Shown one piece after another: positions 24,892 through 34,189 of a DNA stretch of 64,000 nt. Origin of the DNA: Azotobacter vinelandii CA (GTDB taxonomy: Bacteria > Pseudomonadota > Gammaproteobacteria > Pseudomonadales > Pseudomonadaceae); NCBI RefSeq assembly GCF_000380335.1, contig NC_021149.1, forward strand, positions 2,160,501 to 2,224,500. Reading direction: 5' to 3'. Position numbers and translations under genes: made by a program. The notes beneath the pieces are model-generated. The model did not search any database, had not been told where the DNA came from, and worked only from the letters and a program-made list of their open reading frames with translations. The first letter of the stretch is position 1; every line of letters begins with the position of its first letter.

Positions 24892-26219
24892 CTCGCCGCT
24901 CCCGCTTCGTCGCGCACGCTGTAGCGGTTCGCCGGCACCGGCAGACGCAGGTTGTCGCGCAGGGTCCGGCCGCTGTATTCCCGGCGGAACAGGCCGCGCG
25001 CCTGCAGGACCGGCACGACCAGCTCGACGAAATGCTCCAGGCCGTCCGGCAGCAGCGACCTGACGATGAAACCATCCGCCGCGTCCTTCTCGAACCAGTG
25101 CTGCAGGGTGTCGGCGACCTGCTCGGGAGTGCCGGCGAAGGTCCGGTCGGGCAGGGCGAAGCGCAGCGCCACCTCGCGCAGGCTCAGTCCTTCTTCGCGG
25201 GCGACTCGCCTGATGCGGTCGGCGCTGCCTTTATGGCTGTCGTCGCCGTCGTCGATATCGGGGAAGGGCTCGTCGAGCGGGTAGCGCGAGAAATCGTGGT
25301 CGTCGAACGGGCGGCCGAGGGCGACGAGGGCGTCCTCGATGGACACCAGGTCGACGGCCTGCCGGTAACGCCGCTCGACCTCGACGGGATCGCGTCCGAC
25401 GATCGGGCTGATGCCCGGCAGGATCGAGAGTTCCCGCGGGTCGCGGCCGTGAGCGGCGGCACGCGCCTTGAGGTCGCGGTAGAAGGCCTGGGCTTCGTCG
25501 AACGAGCCCGGGTTGGTGAAGACCGCGTCGGCGTTCTGCGCCGCGAAATCGCGGCCGGCCTCGGAGATGCCGGCCTGGAAGATGACCGGCTGCCCCTGGC
25601 GCGAACGGGCGATGTTCAAGGGACCCTTGACGGCAAAGAACTCGCCCTGGTGGTTCAACGCGTGCAGCTTGCCGGGAGCGAAGAATTCGCCGCTCGCCTT
25701 GTCGCGGACGAAGGCATCGTCCTCCCAGGAGTCCCACAGTCCTTTCACGACCCCGACATGTTCCCTGGCGATCCGGTAGCGCACGGCATGCGCCGGATGC
25801 TCGGCCCTGCCGAAATTGTCCGCCGTGCCGGACAGCCAGGAGGTCACCACGTTCCAGCCGGCCCGCCCGCCGCTGATGTGGTCGAGCGAGGCGAACTGGC
25901 GGGCGACGTTGAAGGGCTCGCTGTAGCTGACCGTGACGGTGCCCACCAGGCCGACGTGCCGGGTCACCGCCGCCAGCGCCGAGAGGATGGTCAGGGGCTC
26001 GAAGCGGTTGAGGTAGTGCGGACTGGATTTCTCGTGGATGTGCAGGCTGTCGGCGATGAACACGAAGTCGAACTTGCCCGCCTCGGCGACCTGGGCCTGC
26101 TGCCGGTAGAACTCGAAATTGACGCTGGCGTCGGCCAGGGCCTCGGGGTGCCGCCATTCTCCCCAGCCATGGCCGACCCCATGGATCATGGTGCCCAGCT
26201 TGAGTTGTCCCGTACTCAT
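24888..26219 (-). CDS. LLM-class flavin-dependent monooxygenase, NtaA/DmoA/DszA type
   Basis: A 443-residue FMN monooxygenase, a close paralogue of the protein at 5789-7114. Shared landmarks are [50 protein letters not shown] and [17 protein letters not shown], so both probably act on related substrates. GGAGG lies 10 bp before the ATG. It is followed with a 4-bp overlap by the peroxiredoxin and preceded by the old yellow enzyme. In this operon it is the candidate C-S bond-cleaving step. It needs reduced flavin, for which no dedicated reductase of the SsuE type is visible here. Confidence 0.9.
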   Translation of the reverse strand: MSTGQLKLGTMIHGVGHGWGEWRHPEALADASVNFEFYRQQAQVAEAGKFDFVFIADSLHIHEKSSPHYLNRFEPLTILSALAAVTRHVGLVGTVTVSYSEPFNVARQFASLDHISGGRAGWNVVTSWLSGTADNFGRAEHPAHAVRYRIAREHVGVVKGLWDSWEDDAFVRDKASGEFFAPGKLHALNHQGEFFAVKGPLNIARSRQGQPVIFQAGISEAGRDFAAQNADAVFTNPGSFDEAQAFYRDLKARAAAHGRDPRELSILPGISPIVGRDPVEVERRYRQAVDLVSIEDALVALGRPFDDHDFSRYPLDEPFPDIDDGDDSHKGSADRIRRVAREEGLSLREVALRFALPDRTFAGTPEQVADTLQHWFEKDAADGFIVRSLLPDGLEHFVELVVPVLQARGLFRREYSGRTLRDNLRLPVPANRYSVRDEAGAAR

Positions 26220-26277
26220 GCTTTCTTTGCCTCCTTGTATGTAAGGGTGTGCCCGCGCGGGCGCGGCTGGACGGCGT

Positions 26278-27348
26278 TCAACCGACCGCCAGGAAGGGGT
26301 AATCGATGTAGCCGTGCTCTTCGCCGCTGTAGAAGGTGGCCTCGTCCGGCGGATTCAGGGGCGCTTCGCGGCGCAGGCGCTCGACCAGGTCGGGATTGGC
26401 GATGAACAGCCGGCCGAACGCGACGAAATCGGCGCGCCCCTCCGCCAGCGCGCGGATCGCCCTGGCGCGGTCGAACTCGCCGGCGAGGATGAAGGCGCCG
26501 CGGAACAGTTGGCGCAGGCGCGGCGCCAGGCGCCGGGCCGGCTCGACGCTGTCCGGTTCGATCAGGTGCAGGTAGGCGATGCCGCGCGCCTGCAACTGTT
26601 CGGCGACATGGGTGTAGAGCGCGGCGGGATCGCTGTCGCCGATGCCGTCCACCTCGAAATGCGGCGAAATGCGCACCCCGACCCGGCCGGGGCCGAACAC
26701 GCCGATGACGGCGTCGACGATTTCCAGCAGCAGGCGCGCCCGGTTCGCCACGCTGCCGCCGTAGTCGTCCTGGCGCCGGTTGCTGCCGTCGCGCAGGAAC
26801 TGGTCGATCAGGTAGCCGTTGGCGGCATGGATTTCCACGCCGTCGAAGCCGGCCAGCAGCGAGTTGCGCGCGGCCTGGCGGAACTCCTCGACCAGCGCGG
26901 GGATTTCCGCGCGCTCCAGCGCCCGTGGCACGGGGAAGGGTTGCGGTCCCTGCGGGGTTTCCACTTCGCCCTGTGCGGCGATGGCCGAGGGCGCGACCGG
27001 CAGGGCATTGCCGGGCAGGCGGCCCTGGTGCGCCTTGCGGCCGAGGTGGAAGAGCTGCTGGAAGATCCGCCCGCCGGCGGCATGCACGGCGGCGGTCACC
27101 GCCTTCCAGCCCTCGACCTGCTCGGCGGTGTGGATGGCCGAGCCGCCGGGGCGGCTGACGCTGTTCGGCGAGACATGGGTGGCTTCCGAGACGATCAGCC
27201 CGGCGCCGGCGCGCTGGCTGTAGTAGGTGGCCACCCGCGGCAGCGGGACGCGGCTCTGCACGTCCGAGCGCGCCCGGCCGAGTGGGGCCATGACGATACG
27301 GTTGGCGAGCGCGAGGTTGCCGATCTGGCCGGACTGGAAAATGCTCAT
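26278..27348 (-). CDS. Old yellow enzyme-family NADH:flavin oxidoreductase
   Basis: A 356-residue FMN-containing OYE-family alkene reductase. It has the N-terminal [14 protein letters not shown], the substrate-anion pair in [21 protein letters not shown] (His and Asn), and C-terminal [19 protein letters not shown], which binds the FMN phosphate. An AGGAG precedes the ATG at 27348 with 8-bp spacing. It lies between a sulfonate-type binding protein and a monooxygenase. It might reduce an unsaturated intermediate or, as OYEs can be, serve as a flavin reductase partner; neither can be decided from the sequence. Confidence 0.9.
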   Translation of the reverse strand: MSIFQSGQIGNLALANRIVMAPLGRARSDVQSRVPLPRVATYYSQRAGAGLIVSEATHVSPNSVSRPGGSAIHTAEQVEGWKAVTAAVHAAGGRIFQQLFHLGRKAHQGRLPGNALPVAPSAIAAQGEVETPQGPQPFPVPRALERAEIPALVEEFRQAARNSLLAGFDGVEIHAANGYLIDQFLRDGSNRRQDDYGGSVANRARLLLEIVDAVIGVFGPGRVGVRISPHFEVDGIGDSDPAALYTHVAEQLQARGIAYLHLIEPDSVEPARRLAPRLRQLFRGAFILAGEFDRARAIRALAEGRADFVAFGRLFIANPDLVERLRREAPLNPPDEATFYSGEEHGYIDYPFLAVG

Positions 27349-27371
27349 CGTTGCGATCTCCTGAAAAGGAC

Positions 27372-28361
27372 TCATGGGCGGCCGGAGGCCTGGACCCGGG
27401 ACGGGGCGGGTAGAAGCGGTCCGTCGGCCGCCTCGTTGAAACTCCTGTCGAAGCCCTGCGAAACCTCGATTCGCTTGCCGGTGATGCCTTCCTCGAAATA
27501 CAGGTCGGCGGTCGCCTGCAGACCCTCGATCAGCGCATCGTCGATCGGGACCCGCTGGAAACGGGTATTCCTGGCCGACTCCAGGTGCGTCTCGCGGGAC
27601 AGGCCGGTGACCCTGGACTGGGCGGCGGCGTAGGCGTCCGGATGCTGGTTGGCCCATCGATAGGCGCGCTCCAGCCGCTTCACGAAGTCCGTGAGTTGCG
27701 GGCGTTTGTCCTCGATGGCCTGGGCGGTCGCCGCCAGATAGAAGTTGTTGCTGAGCAGGTGGCTGCCGTTGACCAGCACCCGGGCGCCCTGGGTGATGGC
27801 GATGGCGGTGTACGGGTCCCAGGTCGACCAGGCGTCGGCGCCGCCGCTCTCCAGGACGCTGCGCGCGTCGCTGGGCAGCAGGTTGACGAAGCGTACGTCG
27901 CTGCTTTGCAGTCCCGCCTCGCGCAGGGCCTTGAGCGCCAGGAAATGCCCGATCGAGCCGCGTCCGGTGACGATGCGCTTACCCTTCAGGTCGGCGACGC
28001 CGTGCAGGGGCGAGTCCTTGGGCACGATGATCGCCGTGCTCAGGCGGCCGGCCGCATGGACGATGCAGACGACCTTCAGCGCTGCACCGCTGCCCAGGGC
28101 GAAAACGTAGGGCGCGTCGCCCAGGCCGCCGACATCCACCGCGCCGGCGTTCAGCGCCTCGCCCAGCGGCGCGGCCGCCGGAAATTCGGAGAACTGGATG
28201 GCGTAGGGCACCTCTTGCAGTTCCCCGGCCGCCTCCAGGAGCAGCTTGATGCCGGATTTCTGATTGGCCACCCGCAGGGCTTGCAGGTTCTGCGCCCAGG
28301 CGATTCCCGAGCAGGACAGCAGCCCGGCCAGGGTGAGACAGAGACGGCTAGCGTTTTTCAT
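27372..28361 (-). CDS. ABC transporter substrate-binding protein, SsuA/NrtA type
   Basis: A 329-residue binding protein with a Sec signal peptide (LCLTLAGLLSCSGIAWA|QN). Typical segments are LRVANQKSGIKLLLEAAGEL, PLGEALNAGAVDVGGLGDAPYVFAL and DLKGKRIVTGRGSIGHFLALKAL. Its start overlaps the ferredoxin stop by 14 bp, so the binding protein is built into this redox operon and presumably delivers the operon's substrate. No permease is linked. It is one of four such binding proteins in the window, all diverged. Confidence 0.87.
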   Translation of the reverse strand: MKNASRLCLTLAGLLSCSGIAWAQNLQALRVANQKSGIKLLLEAAGELQEVPYAIQFSEFPAAAPLGEALNAGAVDVGGLGDAPYVFALGSGAALKVVCIVHAAGRLSTAIIVPKDSPLHGVADLKGKRIVTGRGSIGHFLALKALREAGLQSSDVRFVNLLPSDARSVLESGGADAWSTWDPYTAIAITQGARVLVNGSHLLSNNFYLAATAQAIEDKRPQLTDFVKRLERAYRWANQHPDAYAAAQSRVTGLSRETHLESARNTRFQRVPIDDALIEGLQATADLYFEEGITGKRIEVSQGFDRSFNEAADGPLLPAPSRVQASGRP

Positions 28362-28740
28362 CGGCTTCTCCCGTGGCGCCCGGGATGGCCGGCGACAGCA
28401 GGCCGTAGCCCAGGGCGAAGATGGCGTCCATGCGCCAATGCTGGTTGGCGTAGCGTGGGTCGGCGGCCCATTCGTCCCAGCCGGAATCGCGGCGGTACTG
28501 GCCGAGCAGGCCCGATTCGCGGATCTCGTGGGCGTCCAGGGCTACCGGGTGCTCGCAGTCCGGGTCGACGTAAAGCGCGTCGGCCGTGCAGTACAGCTCG
28601 CACATGAAGCAGGTCTGGCAGGCCGTCTGGTCCCGGATGAGGGGCTTGCCGTCCGTATCCAGGCCCAGGACGTTGCCCGGACACAGGCGCACGCAGCTTC
28701 CGCAGCCGGAACAAAGGTCCTTGAAGATCAGCTCGATCAT
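28348..28740 (-). CDS. 4Fe-4S ferredoxin (AprB-like partner of the FAD oxidoreductase)
   Basis: A 130-residue protein whose first 60 residues bind two Fe-S clusters: CSGCGSCVRLCP near residue 10 and CQTCFMCELYC near residue 42. The remaining 70 residues are an unusual extension ending in a hydrophobic FALGYGLLSPAIPG. It overlaps the FAD oxidoreductase by 4 bp (ATGA). The arrangement resembles the AprBA subunits of adenylylsulfate reductase. It most likely passes electrons to or from the FAD subunit. Its reaction is not known. Confidence 0.85.
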   Translation of the reverse strand: MIELIFKDLCSGCGSCVRLCPGNVLGLDTDGKPLIRDQTACQTCFMCELYCTADALYVDPDCEHPVALDAHEIRESGLLGQYRRDSGWDEWAADPRYANQHWRMDAIFALGYGLLSPAIPGATGEADEKR

Positions 28741-30374
28741 GCGTTGTGGCTCCTGTTCTCGAAGTCCGTCCAGGTGCTTGCCGGCAGTCCGTCGCGACGC
28801 ACCCAGGGCCGGTCCAGGCCGCCGCTGCGCAGGTGCAGGTCGAACTCCACGCGTTGCGCCGGCGCATCGCTGCGCTGGTGCAGGCCGCGACTCTCCTGGC
28901 GTTCCAGGGCGGCGCCGTAGCACCAGCGGGCCACTGCCGCCAGCGCGGCGGTTTCCCGCACGCGCAGGGGATCGCCGCCGTGACCCTCGGGAGCGTGGCG
29001 CAAGCGGTCCCAGACGTTTTCCAGTTCCGCCAGCGAACGATCCAGTTGGCCGCCGGAGCGGAACAGGTTCTTGTCGTAGGGGTGCATTTCCTCCTGGATG
29101 CGTCGCACCAGGGTCCGGTTGTCGGGAGCCTTGTCGCCCTGCCGGCGCGGCATGCCGATCCCGCCCAGGCCGAGCAGCAGGCCCCGGCGTGCGAGGGATG
29201 CGTTGCCGCGCGCATGGCGGGCCGCGCCCTGGCCGGCCCATTGCCCGGAGGACAGCGCCCAGGCCGCGTTCACCGCGCCACCGCCGGAAACCGCGCCGGT
29301 GACCGGCTCCCGGCTGGCCGCATCGCCGGCGGCGAACAGGCCCGGCACCCCGGTCTGGCAATGCGCGTCCACGACCCGCAGGCCGCCCACGCCGCGAATG
29401 GTGCCCTCGGCATGCAGCGTCACCGGGAAGCGGTCGCGGTAGGGGTCGATGCCGCGCCTGGCGAACGGCAGCATCAGGTTCGGCTGGACGTAGGGCAGGC
29501 GCGCGCGCAGCGCTTCCGGGACGCGTTCCAGCCGGCAGTACACGGGGCCCTGGAGCAGCGCGCGGGCCAGGGCGTTGGTGAAGTCCGGGCCGGGCACTAT
29601 GCCCAGCGGCCGCCCGGCGTCGTCGAAATAGCTGCCGAAGGTGTAGACCATGGAGCGGGTCATGGTGCTGTCCAGCGGAGCGATGCAGTAGTAGCTGGAG
29701 AACTCCATGCCGGACAGCTCGGCGCCGGCCTCCACGGCCATGAGATGGCCGTCGCCGGTGTTGGTCTGGCTGCCGAGCAGGCGCGAGAGGAACCCGCAGC
29801 CGCCGGTCGCCACCACCACGGCCGGGGCGCGCACCTGCCAGTCGCGCCTGGCCTGGCGCTGCCAGCCGCGCGCGCCGGCCAGTCTTCCGTCGGCGTTGCG
29901 CAGCAGTTCCAGGGCCGGGCTCTGGTCGAGGATGGACACGCCGTTGTCCTCGGCCAGCCGGCGCATGCCGCGCATGTATTCCGGGCCGCGCAGGCCGCGA
30001 TACTGGGTCACGCCCCGTTCGTCGCGGGGAAAGTCGTAGTAGCCGGCCAGGGTCGGCAAGGTGCGCCAGGTGCAGTCGAGAATCCGCGCCATCCACTGCG
30101 GATCGGCTAGCCCCAGGGCGCCGGCCAGGCGTTTGTCGATGGCGGCCCGGCGTTCCTCGGGCGCCACCCACCAGTGTCCGGGGCCGGCCGTCGCGGTGAC
30201 GCCGCTGGCGCCGCACCAACCCTTGTCGGCGAGGATCACCCGCGCGCCGGCGCGGGCCGCCGCGACGGCGGCCCAGGTTCCGGACAGACCGCCGCCCAGC
30301 ACGAGCACATCGGCCTGCAACTCCAGGCTCTGGCTGGCCCCCGTGGCACTGTAGAAACTCGAGGCGGCGCACAT
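28737..30374 (-). CDS. FAD-dependent oxidoreductase of the fumarate reductase/AprA superfamily
   Basis: A 545-residue flavoprotein. The dinucleotide-binding motif is VLVLGGGLSGTWAAVAAARAG (residues about 23-43), and the flavin-binding domain closes with VPGLFAAGDAA. Active-site-like GSQTNTGDGHLMAVEAGAELSG is typical of succinate dehydrogenase/fumarate reductase/AprA flavoproteins. The C-terminal helical region resembles the capping/C-terminal domains of that group. It heads a leftward operon and is translationally coupled to the ferredoxin. The pair could reduce or oxidise an organosulfur acid; the substrate is unknown. The SD of this gene lies in a leader hairpin. Confidence 0.85.
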   Translation of the reverse strand: MCAASSFYSATGASQSLELQADVLVLGGGLSGTWAAVAAARAGARVILADKGWCGASGVTATAGPGHWWVAPEERRAAIDKRLAGALGLADPQWMARILDCTWRTLPTLAGYYDFPRDERGVTQYRGLRGPEYMRGMRRLAEDNGVSILDQSPALELLRNADGRLAGARGWQRQARRDWQVRAPAVVVATGGCGFLSRLLGSQTNTGDGHLMAVEAGAELSGMEFSSYYCIAPLDSTMTRSMVYTFGSYFDDAGRPLGIVPGPDFTNALARALLQGPVYCRLERVPEALRARLPYVQPNLMLPFARRGIDPYRDRFPVTLHAEGTIRGVGGLRVVDAHCQTGVPGLFAAGDAASREPVTGAVSGGGAVNAAWALSSGQWAGQGAARHARGNASLARRGLLLGLGGIGMPRRQGDKAPDNRTLVRRIQEEMHPYDKNLFRSGGQLDRSLAELENVWDRLRHAPEGHGGDPLRVRETAALAAVARWCYGAALERQESRGLHQRSDAPAQRVEFDLHLRSGGLDRPWVRRDGLPASTWTDFENRSHNA

Positions 30375-30381
30375 CGGCGTA

Positions 30382-30424
30382 TCTCCGGTAATGAGTGGCA
30401 GTTCGTTACTGCCTCCACCGGAGA
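30382..30424 (-). promoter_or_regulatory. Leader hairpin that buries the ribosome binding site of the FAD oxidoreductase
   Basis: In the minus-strand leader, TCTCCGGT pairs with ACCGGAGA and, inside it, GGCAGT pairs with ACTGCC around a 5-nt loop. The 3' arm contains the GGAG that lies about 9 nt before the ATG. Translation should need the stem to open, so this is a candidate RNA switch or thermosensor. Confidence 0.6.
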
Positions 30425-30880
30425 GGGGGTCGGCTGGTTACAACCGTATGCCCCTGAAAAGTGACTGTGAAATTGTTTTTGGTTCTATGATTATTATTAA
30501 TTTTTTGAATTTTATTTTTTTAAAAATAAAAACTTTGTATGTGTTTGGGCGAGTGGGGGAAGGCGGGGATCGCCGTGCTGCGGGCGGGCTTCCGCTGCCC
30601 TGTTCATCGTTGCCGGGGCAAGCGCCGGAGTGCCGGTAGCTTCGACCGGGGATGACGGCAACCCCGGTTTCACGAGGCGCTCGGCCTGTCCGAAACGGAG
30701 TATGGAAGGCACCTGCTGCGCACCCATGGGCGCAGGCATCATTATTATGAAATTGCATAATAAACATATTATTTATTTGTATTTAGCAGTTCGAAAGCGC
30801 TGCCATAGGCTTGCCCGTCGCGCCTTTGAGGCGTTTTGCCCGCCGCGAACCCGCTTTCCCGAACTGTCTGGCGAACGACG
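30425..30880. promoter_or_regulatory. Divergent regulatory region with two AT-rich islands
   Basis: One A/T island at about 30470-30545 probably drives the leftward FAD operon. A second at about 30740-30785, with inverted repeat TATTATG (30743-30749) / CATAATA (30756-30762), probably drives the rightward molybdoenzyme. About 190 bp of GC-rich DNA between them shows no convincing gene. Confidence 0.55.
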
Positions 30881-33151
30881 ATGACTTATACCTCGCTGCA
30901 TTGGGGCGCCTACCGGCCCCTGGTCGAGAACGGCCGCCTGGTGGAGATGCGTCCGGTGCCCTGGGACCGCGATCCGTCGCCCATCGGCGCCTCCCTGCCG
31001 GGCGCCATCGACTCGCCCAGCCGGATTCGCCGCCCGGCCGTGCGCCGGGGATTCCTGGAGCGGCCGGGCGGCAGCGGCGAAGGACGCGGGCGGGAGCCCT
31101 TCGTCGAGGTCGACTGGGATACCGCGCTGGATCTGGTCGCCGCCGAGCTGCGCCGGGTGCGCGGCGAATACGGCAACCGGGCGATCTTCGGCGGCAGCTA
31201 CGGCTGGAGCAGCGCCGGCCGCTTCCACCATGCGCAGAGCCAGTTGCATCGCTTCCTCAACGGCTTCGGCGGCTACGTCTCCAGCCGCGACAGCTACAGC
31301 CTGGGCGCCGGGCGCGTGCTGCTGCCGCACATCGCCGGCGACATGGACTGGCTGCTGGCGCGGCACACCTCCTGGGACAACCTGGCCGAGCATTGCCAAC
31401 TGTTCGTCGCCTTCGGCGGCCTGCCGCTGAAGAACGCCCAGGTCAGCCCCGGCGGCGCCAGCGATCACCTGCTGCGCGAGGCCATCGACAGGCTGTCGCG
31501 GGCCGGCGTGCGCTTCGTCAACCTCAGCCCGCTGCGCAGCGACCTGCAGGGCGCGGCCGACTGCGAGTGGTGGCCCCTGCGGCCGGGCAGCGACACCGCG
31601 CTGATGCTGGCGCTGGCCTATGTGCTGGTCGACGAGGGTCTGCACGACCAGGCTTTCCTGGCGCGCTACACGGTGGGTTTCGAACCTTTTCGCGATTACC
31701 TGCTAGGGGTCGTCGACGGCCAGCCGAAGGACCCGGAGTGGGCCGCGGCGCGCACCGACATTCCCGCGCCGCGCATCGTCGAACTGGCCCGGCGCATGGC
31801 CGCCGGCCGCACCATGATCAACGTCGCCTACGCCTTGCAGCGCGCCGTGCACGGCGAACAGCCGTTCTGGATGACCCTGGTGCTGGCCTGCCTGCTGGGC
31901 CAGATCGGCCTGCCCGGCGGCGGCTTCGGCCTGGGCTACGGGGCGATGAACAACACCGGCAGCGGGCGCAAGCCGTTTTCCGGCCCGCGCCTGGAGCAGG
32001 GCACGAACCCGGTGCGCGATTTCATTCCCGTCGCGCGCATCGCCGACATGCTGCTGCGGCCGGGCGCGCCGTTCGACTACGACGGCCGGCGCCACCGTTA
32101 CCCGGACATTCGTCTGGTGTACTGGGCGGGCGGCAACGCCTTCCATCACCACCAGGACCTCAACCGCTTCCTCCACGCCTGGCGGCGCCCGCAGACCATC
32201 GTGGTCCACGAGCAGTACTGGACGGCCCAGGCCAAGCATGCCGACATCGTCCTGCCGGCGACCACCGCACTGGAGCGCGACGACATCGGCAGTGCCAGTT
32301 CGGACCGTTTCATGCTGGCCATGAAGCGCGCCATCGAGCCGGTCGGCGAGGCGCGCGACGACTACCGCATCTTCCTCGACCTGGCCGGGCGTCTGGGCTT
32401 CGCCGACCGCTTCGGCGAGGGCCGCGACACCTTGGACTGGCTGCGCCACAGCTACGAAGGCTCGCGGCAGCGCGCCAGGGAGCAGGGCATCGAACTGCCG
32501 GACTTCGAGGTCTTCTGGGCCGAGGGCTGCTTCGAGGTGCCCCGCCCGGCGCAGCAGACCATCCTGCTCGAGGAGTTCCGCGACGACCCCGAGGCCCACC
32601 CGCTGGGCACGCCCTCCGGTCGGCTGGAAATCCACTCCGAGCGCATCGCCGGCTTCGGCTACGCCGATTGCCCCGGCCATCCGGTCTGGTTCGAGCCGCC
32701 GCCGCCCAGCCATCCGCTGCACCTGATCTCCAACCAGCCGAAGACCCGCCTGCACAGCCAGTATGACCACGGCGCCTACAGCCGGGCCTCGAAGATCCAC
32801 GGCCGCGAGCCGCTCACCCTGCATCCGCGGGACGCCGCCGCCCGCGGCATCGCCGACGGCGACATAGTGCGGGTGTTCAACGAACGCGGCGCGCTGCTGG
32901 CCGGCGCGATCCTCAGCGAAGACATACGTCCCGGCGTAGTGCAACTGGCCACCGGCGCCTGGTACGACCCCGTCGATCCCGCCGAGCACAATAGTCTGGA
33001 GAAGCACGGCAACCCCAACGTGCTGACCCACGACGTCGGCGCCTCCAGCCTGTCGCAGGGCTGCACCGCCCATAGCGCGCAGGTGGAGGTGGAGCGCTGG
33101 AGCGGCGAAGCGCCGCCGGTGACGGCGTTCGAGCCGCCGCGCTTTCGCTAG
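30881..33151 (+). CDS. bisC: Molybdopterin oxidoreductase, biotin sulfoxide reductase (BisC)/TMAO-DMSO reductase type
   Basis: A 756-residue Mo-bis-MGD enzyme without a Tat or Sec signal, hence cytoplasmic like BisC. Family marks are IFGGSYGWSSAGRFHHAQ, the DSYSLGAGRVLLPH segment whose Ser is expected to ligate Mo, AGGNAFHHHQDLNRFLHAWR and LISNQPKTRLHSQYDHGAYS near the cofactor. It lacks an N-terminal Fe-S Cys motif, as expected for the type III DMSO reductase group. It probably reduces a sulfoxide to a sulfide, which fits the surrounding sulfur genes. The ATG at 30881 is chosen over an upstream TTG. It is divergent from the FAD/ferredoxin operon. Confidence 0.88.
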   Translation: MTYTSLHWGAYRPLVENGRLVEMRPVPWDRDPSPIGASLPGAIDSPSRIRRPAVRRGFLERPGGSGEGRGREPFVEVDWDTALDLVAAELRRVRGEYGNRAIFGGSYGWSSAGRFHHAQSQLHRFLNGFGGYVSSRDSYSLGAGRVLLPHIAGDMDWLLARHTSWDNLAEHCQLFVAFGGLPLKNAQVSPGGASDHLLREAIDRLSRAGVRFVNLSPLRSDLQGAADCEWWPLRPGSDTALMLALAYVLVDEGLHDQAFLARYTVGFEPFRDYLLGVVDGQPKDPEWAAARTDIPAPRIVELARRMAAGRTMINVAYALQRAVHGEQPFWMTLVLACLLGQIGLPGGGFGLGYGAMNNTGSGRKPFSGPRLEQGTNPVRDFIPVARIADMLLRPGAPFDYDGRRHRYPDIRLVYWAGGNAFHHHQDLNRFLHAWRRPQTIVVHEQYWTAQAKHADIVLPATTALERDDIGSASSDRFMLAMKRAIEPVGEARDDYRIFLDLAGRLGFADRFGEGRDTLDWLRHSYEGSRQRAREQGIELPDFEVFWAEGCFEVPRPAQQTILLEEFRDDPEAHPLGTPSGRLEIHSERIAGFGYADCPGHPVWFEPPPPSHPLHLISNQPKTRLHSQYDHGAYSRASKIHGREPLTLHPRDAAARGIADGDIVRVFNERGALLAGAILSEDIRPGVVQLATGAWYDPVDPAEHNSLEKHGNPNVLTHDVGASSLSQGCTAHSAQVEVERWSGEAPPVTAFEPPRFR

Positions 33152-33291
33152 GGGCTGTACGAAAGTCGTCGAGCGAAGGTCGGGCCAGGCAAGAGTTGGT
33201 GAGGAAGAAGGGCCTGCGCGCGGTGAATGAGCATTCCGAACCGGTTTTCAACGACGCATCCAGCGAGCGCAGGCATTTTGCTACAGAGCCC
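33149..33291. repeat. Possible miniature or decayed insertion element
   Basis: About 140 bp between two convergent genes is bounded by the imperfect inverted ends GGGGCTGTA (33151) and TACAGAGCCC (33282-33291). It provides the stop codons of both flanking genes at its very ends. I have a vague recollection of similar intergenic repeats in pseudomonads; I cannot confirm it. Confidence 0.35.
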
Positions 33292-34189
33292 GGTTTCCCG
33301 CCTGCCCGGGCGTTCCCAGCCAGTCCAGCACGGCCGCGCTCACCGTTTCCGGGGCTTCGCGCTGGGGGAAGTGGCCGACGCCCGGCAGCAGCAGGCGCCG
33401 GTAGCGGCCGACGAACAGGGAGGCATCCGCCGAGGTGGACGGATCGTTGCAACGGTCGTCCGCGCCGTGTAGCACCAGTGTCGGGACCGGGATGGGCAGA
33501 CCCTGGGCGAGGCGGCCTTCCCAGGTCGCATGGGCCGGATCGCCCGCGGCGAAGCCCCAGCGTTGCCGGTAGGAATGCAGGGTCACGGCGATCCAGTCCG
33601 GGTTGTCGAAGGCCTGCGCGGCCGCTTCGAACAGGCTGTCCGGGAACGCCCAGCCGGGGGACCAGGACTGCCACAGGTGACGGCACAGGGCGCGCGGGTC
33701 TTCGCGCAGCGCCGCCTCGCCGCGCGGCAGGGCGAAATACCAGTGGTACCAGTAGTTCTGCGCCTGGCGCAGGCCGAGCGGGGCGGGCGGCGCATGGCCG
33801 ACCGACAGCGCGACCAGCCGCTCGATCCGCTCGCTGCGCAAGGCCGCCAGCGCGTAGGAGGCGCGGGCGCCCCAGTCGTGGCCGATCAATGCGAAACGCT
33901 CGATGTCGAGGCCGTCGGCGAGGGCTTCCACGTCGGCGGCGATGGCACAGGCCTGACCGCTGCGCGGCGTGTCCGGGGCGAGGAAGCGGTTCGGCCCGAA
34001 GCCGCGCAGGAAAGGCACCAGCGTGCGCCAGCCGGCGGCGTTGAGCGCCGCCACCAGGTCCGACCAGCCCAGGATCGAGTCCGGCCAGCCATGCAGCAGC
34101 ACCGCGACCGGCCCGTCCGCCGGGCCACTGTCGGCGTAGTGCAGGTGCAGACGCGCGGTACGGAGCTGGCGCAATGCCTCAATAGCCAT
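33281..34189 (-). CDS. Alpha/beta hydrolase, epoxide hydrolase/haloalkane dehalogenase-like
   Basis: A 302-residue alpha/beta hydrolase. The oxyanion region is LLHGWPDSILGW, the nucleophile elbow is LIGHDWGARAS with Asp in place of Ser, and the catalytic His is in LPGVGHFPQREAPE. The Asp nucleophile groups it with epoxide hydrolases and dehalogenases. It starts inside the tauD copy 2 gene (11-bp overlap) and is the last gene of the tauCBA-tauD unit. It may process a product of the dioxygenase. Its last three codons lie in the repeat-like element downstream. Confidence 0.85.
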   Translation of the reverse strand: MAIEALRQLRTARLHLHYADSGPADGPVAVLLHGWPDSILGWSDLVAALNAAGWRTLVPFLRGFGPNRFLAPDTPRSGQACAIAADVEALADGLDIERFALIGHDWGARASYALAALRSERIERLVALSVGHAPPAPLGLRQAQNYWYHWYFALPRGEAALREDPRALCRHLWQSWSPGWAFPDSLFEAAAQAFDNPDWIAVTLHSYRQRWGFAAGDPAHATWEGRLAQGLPIPVPTLVLHGADDRCNDPSTSADASLFVGRYRRLLLPGVGHFPQREAPETVSAAVLDWLGTPGQAGNRAL

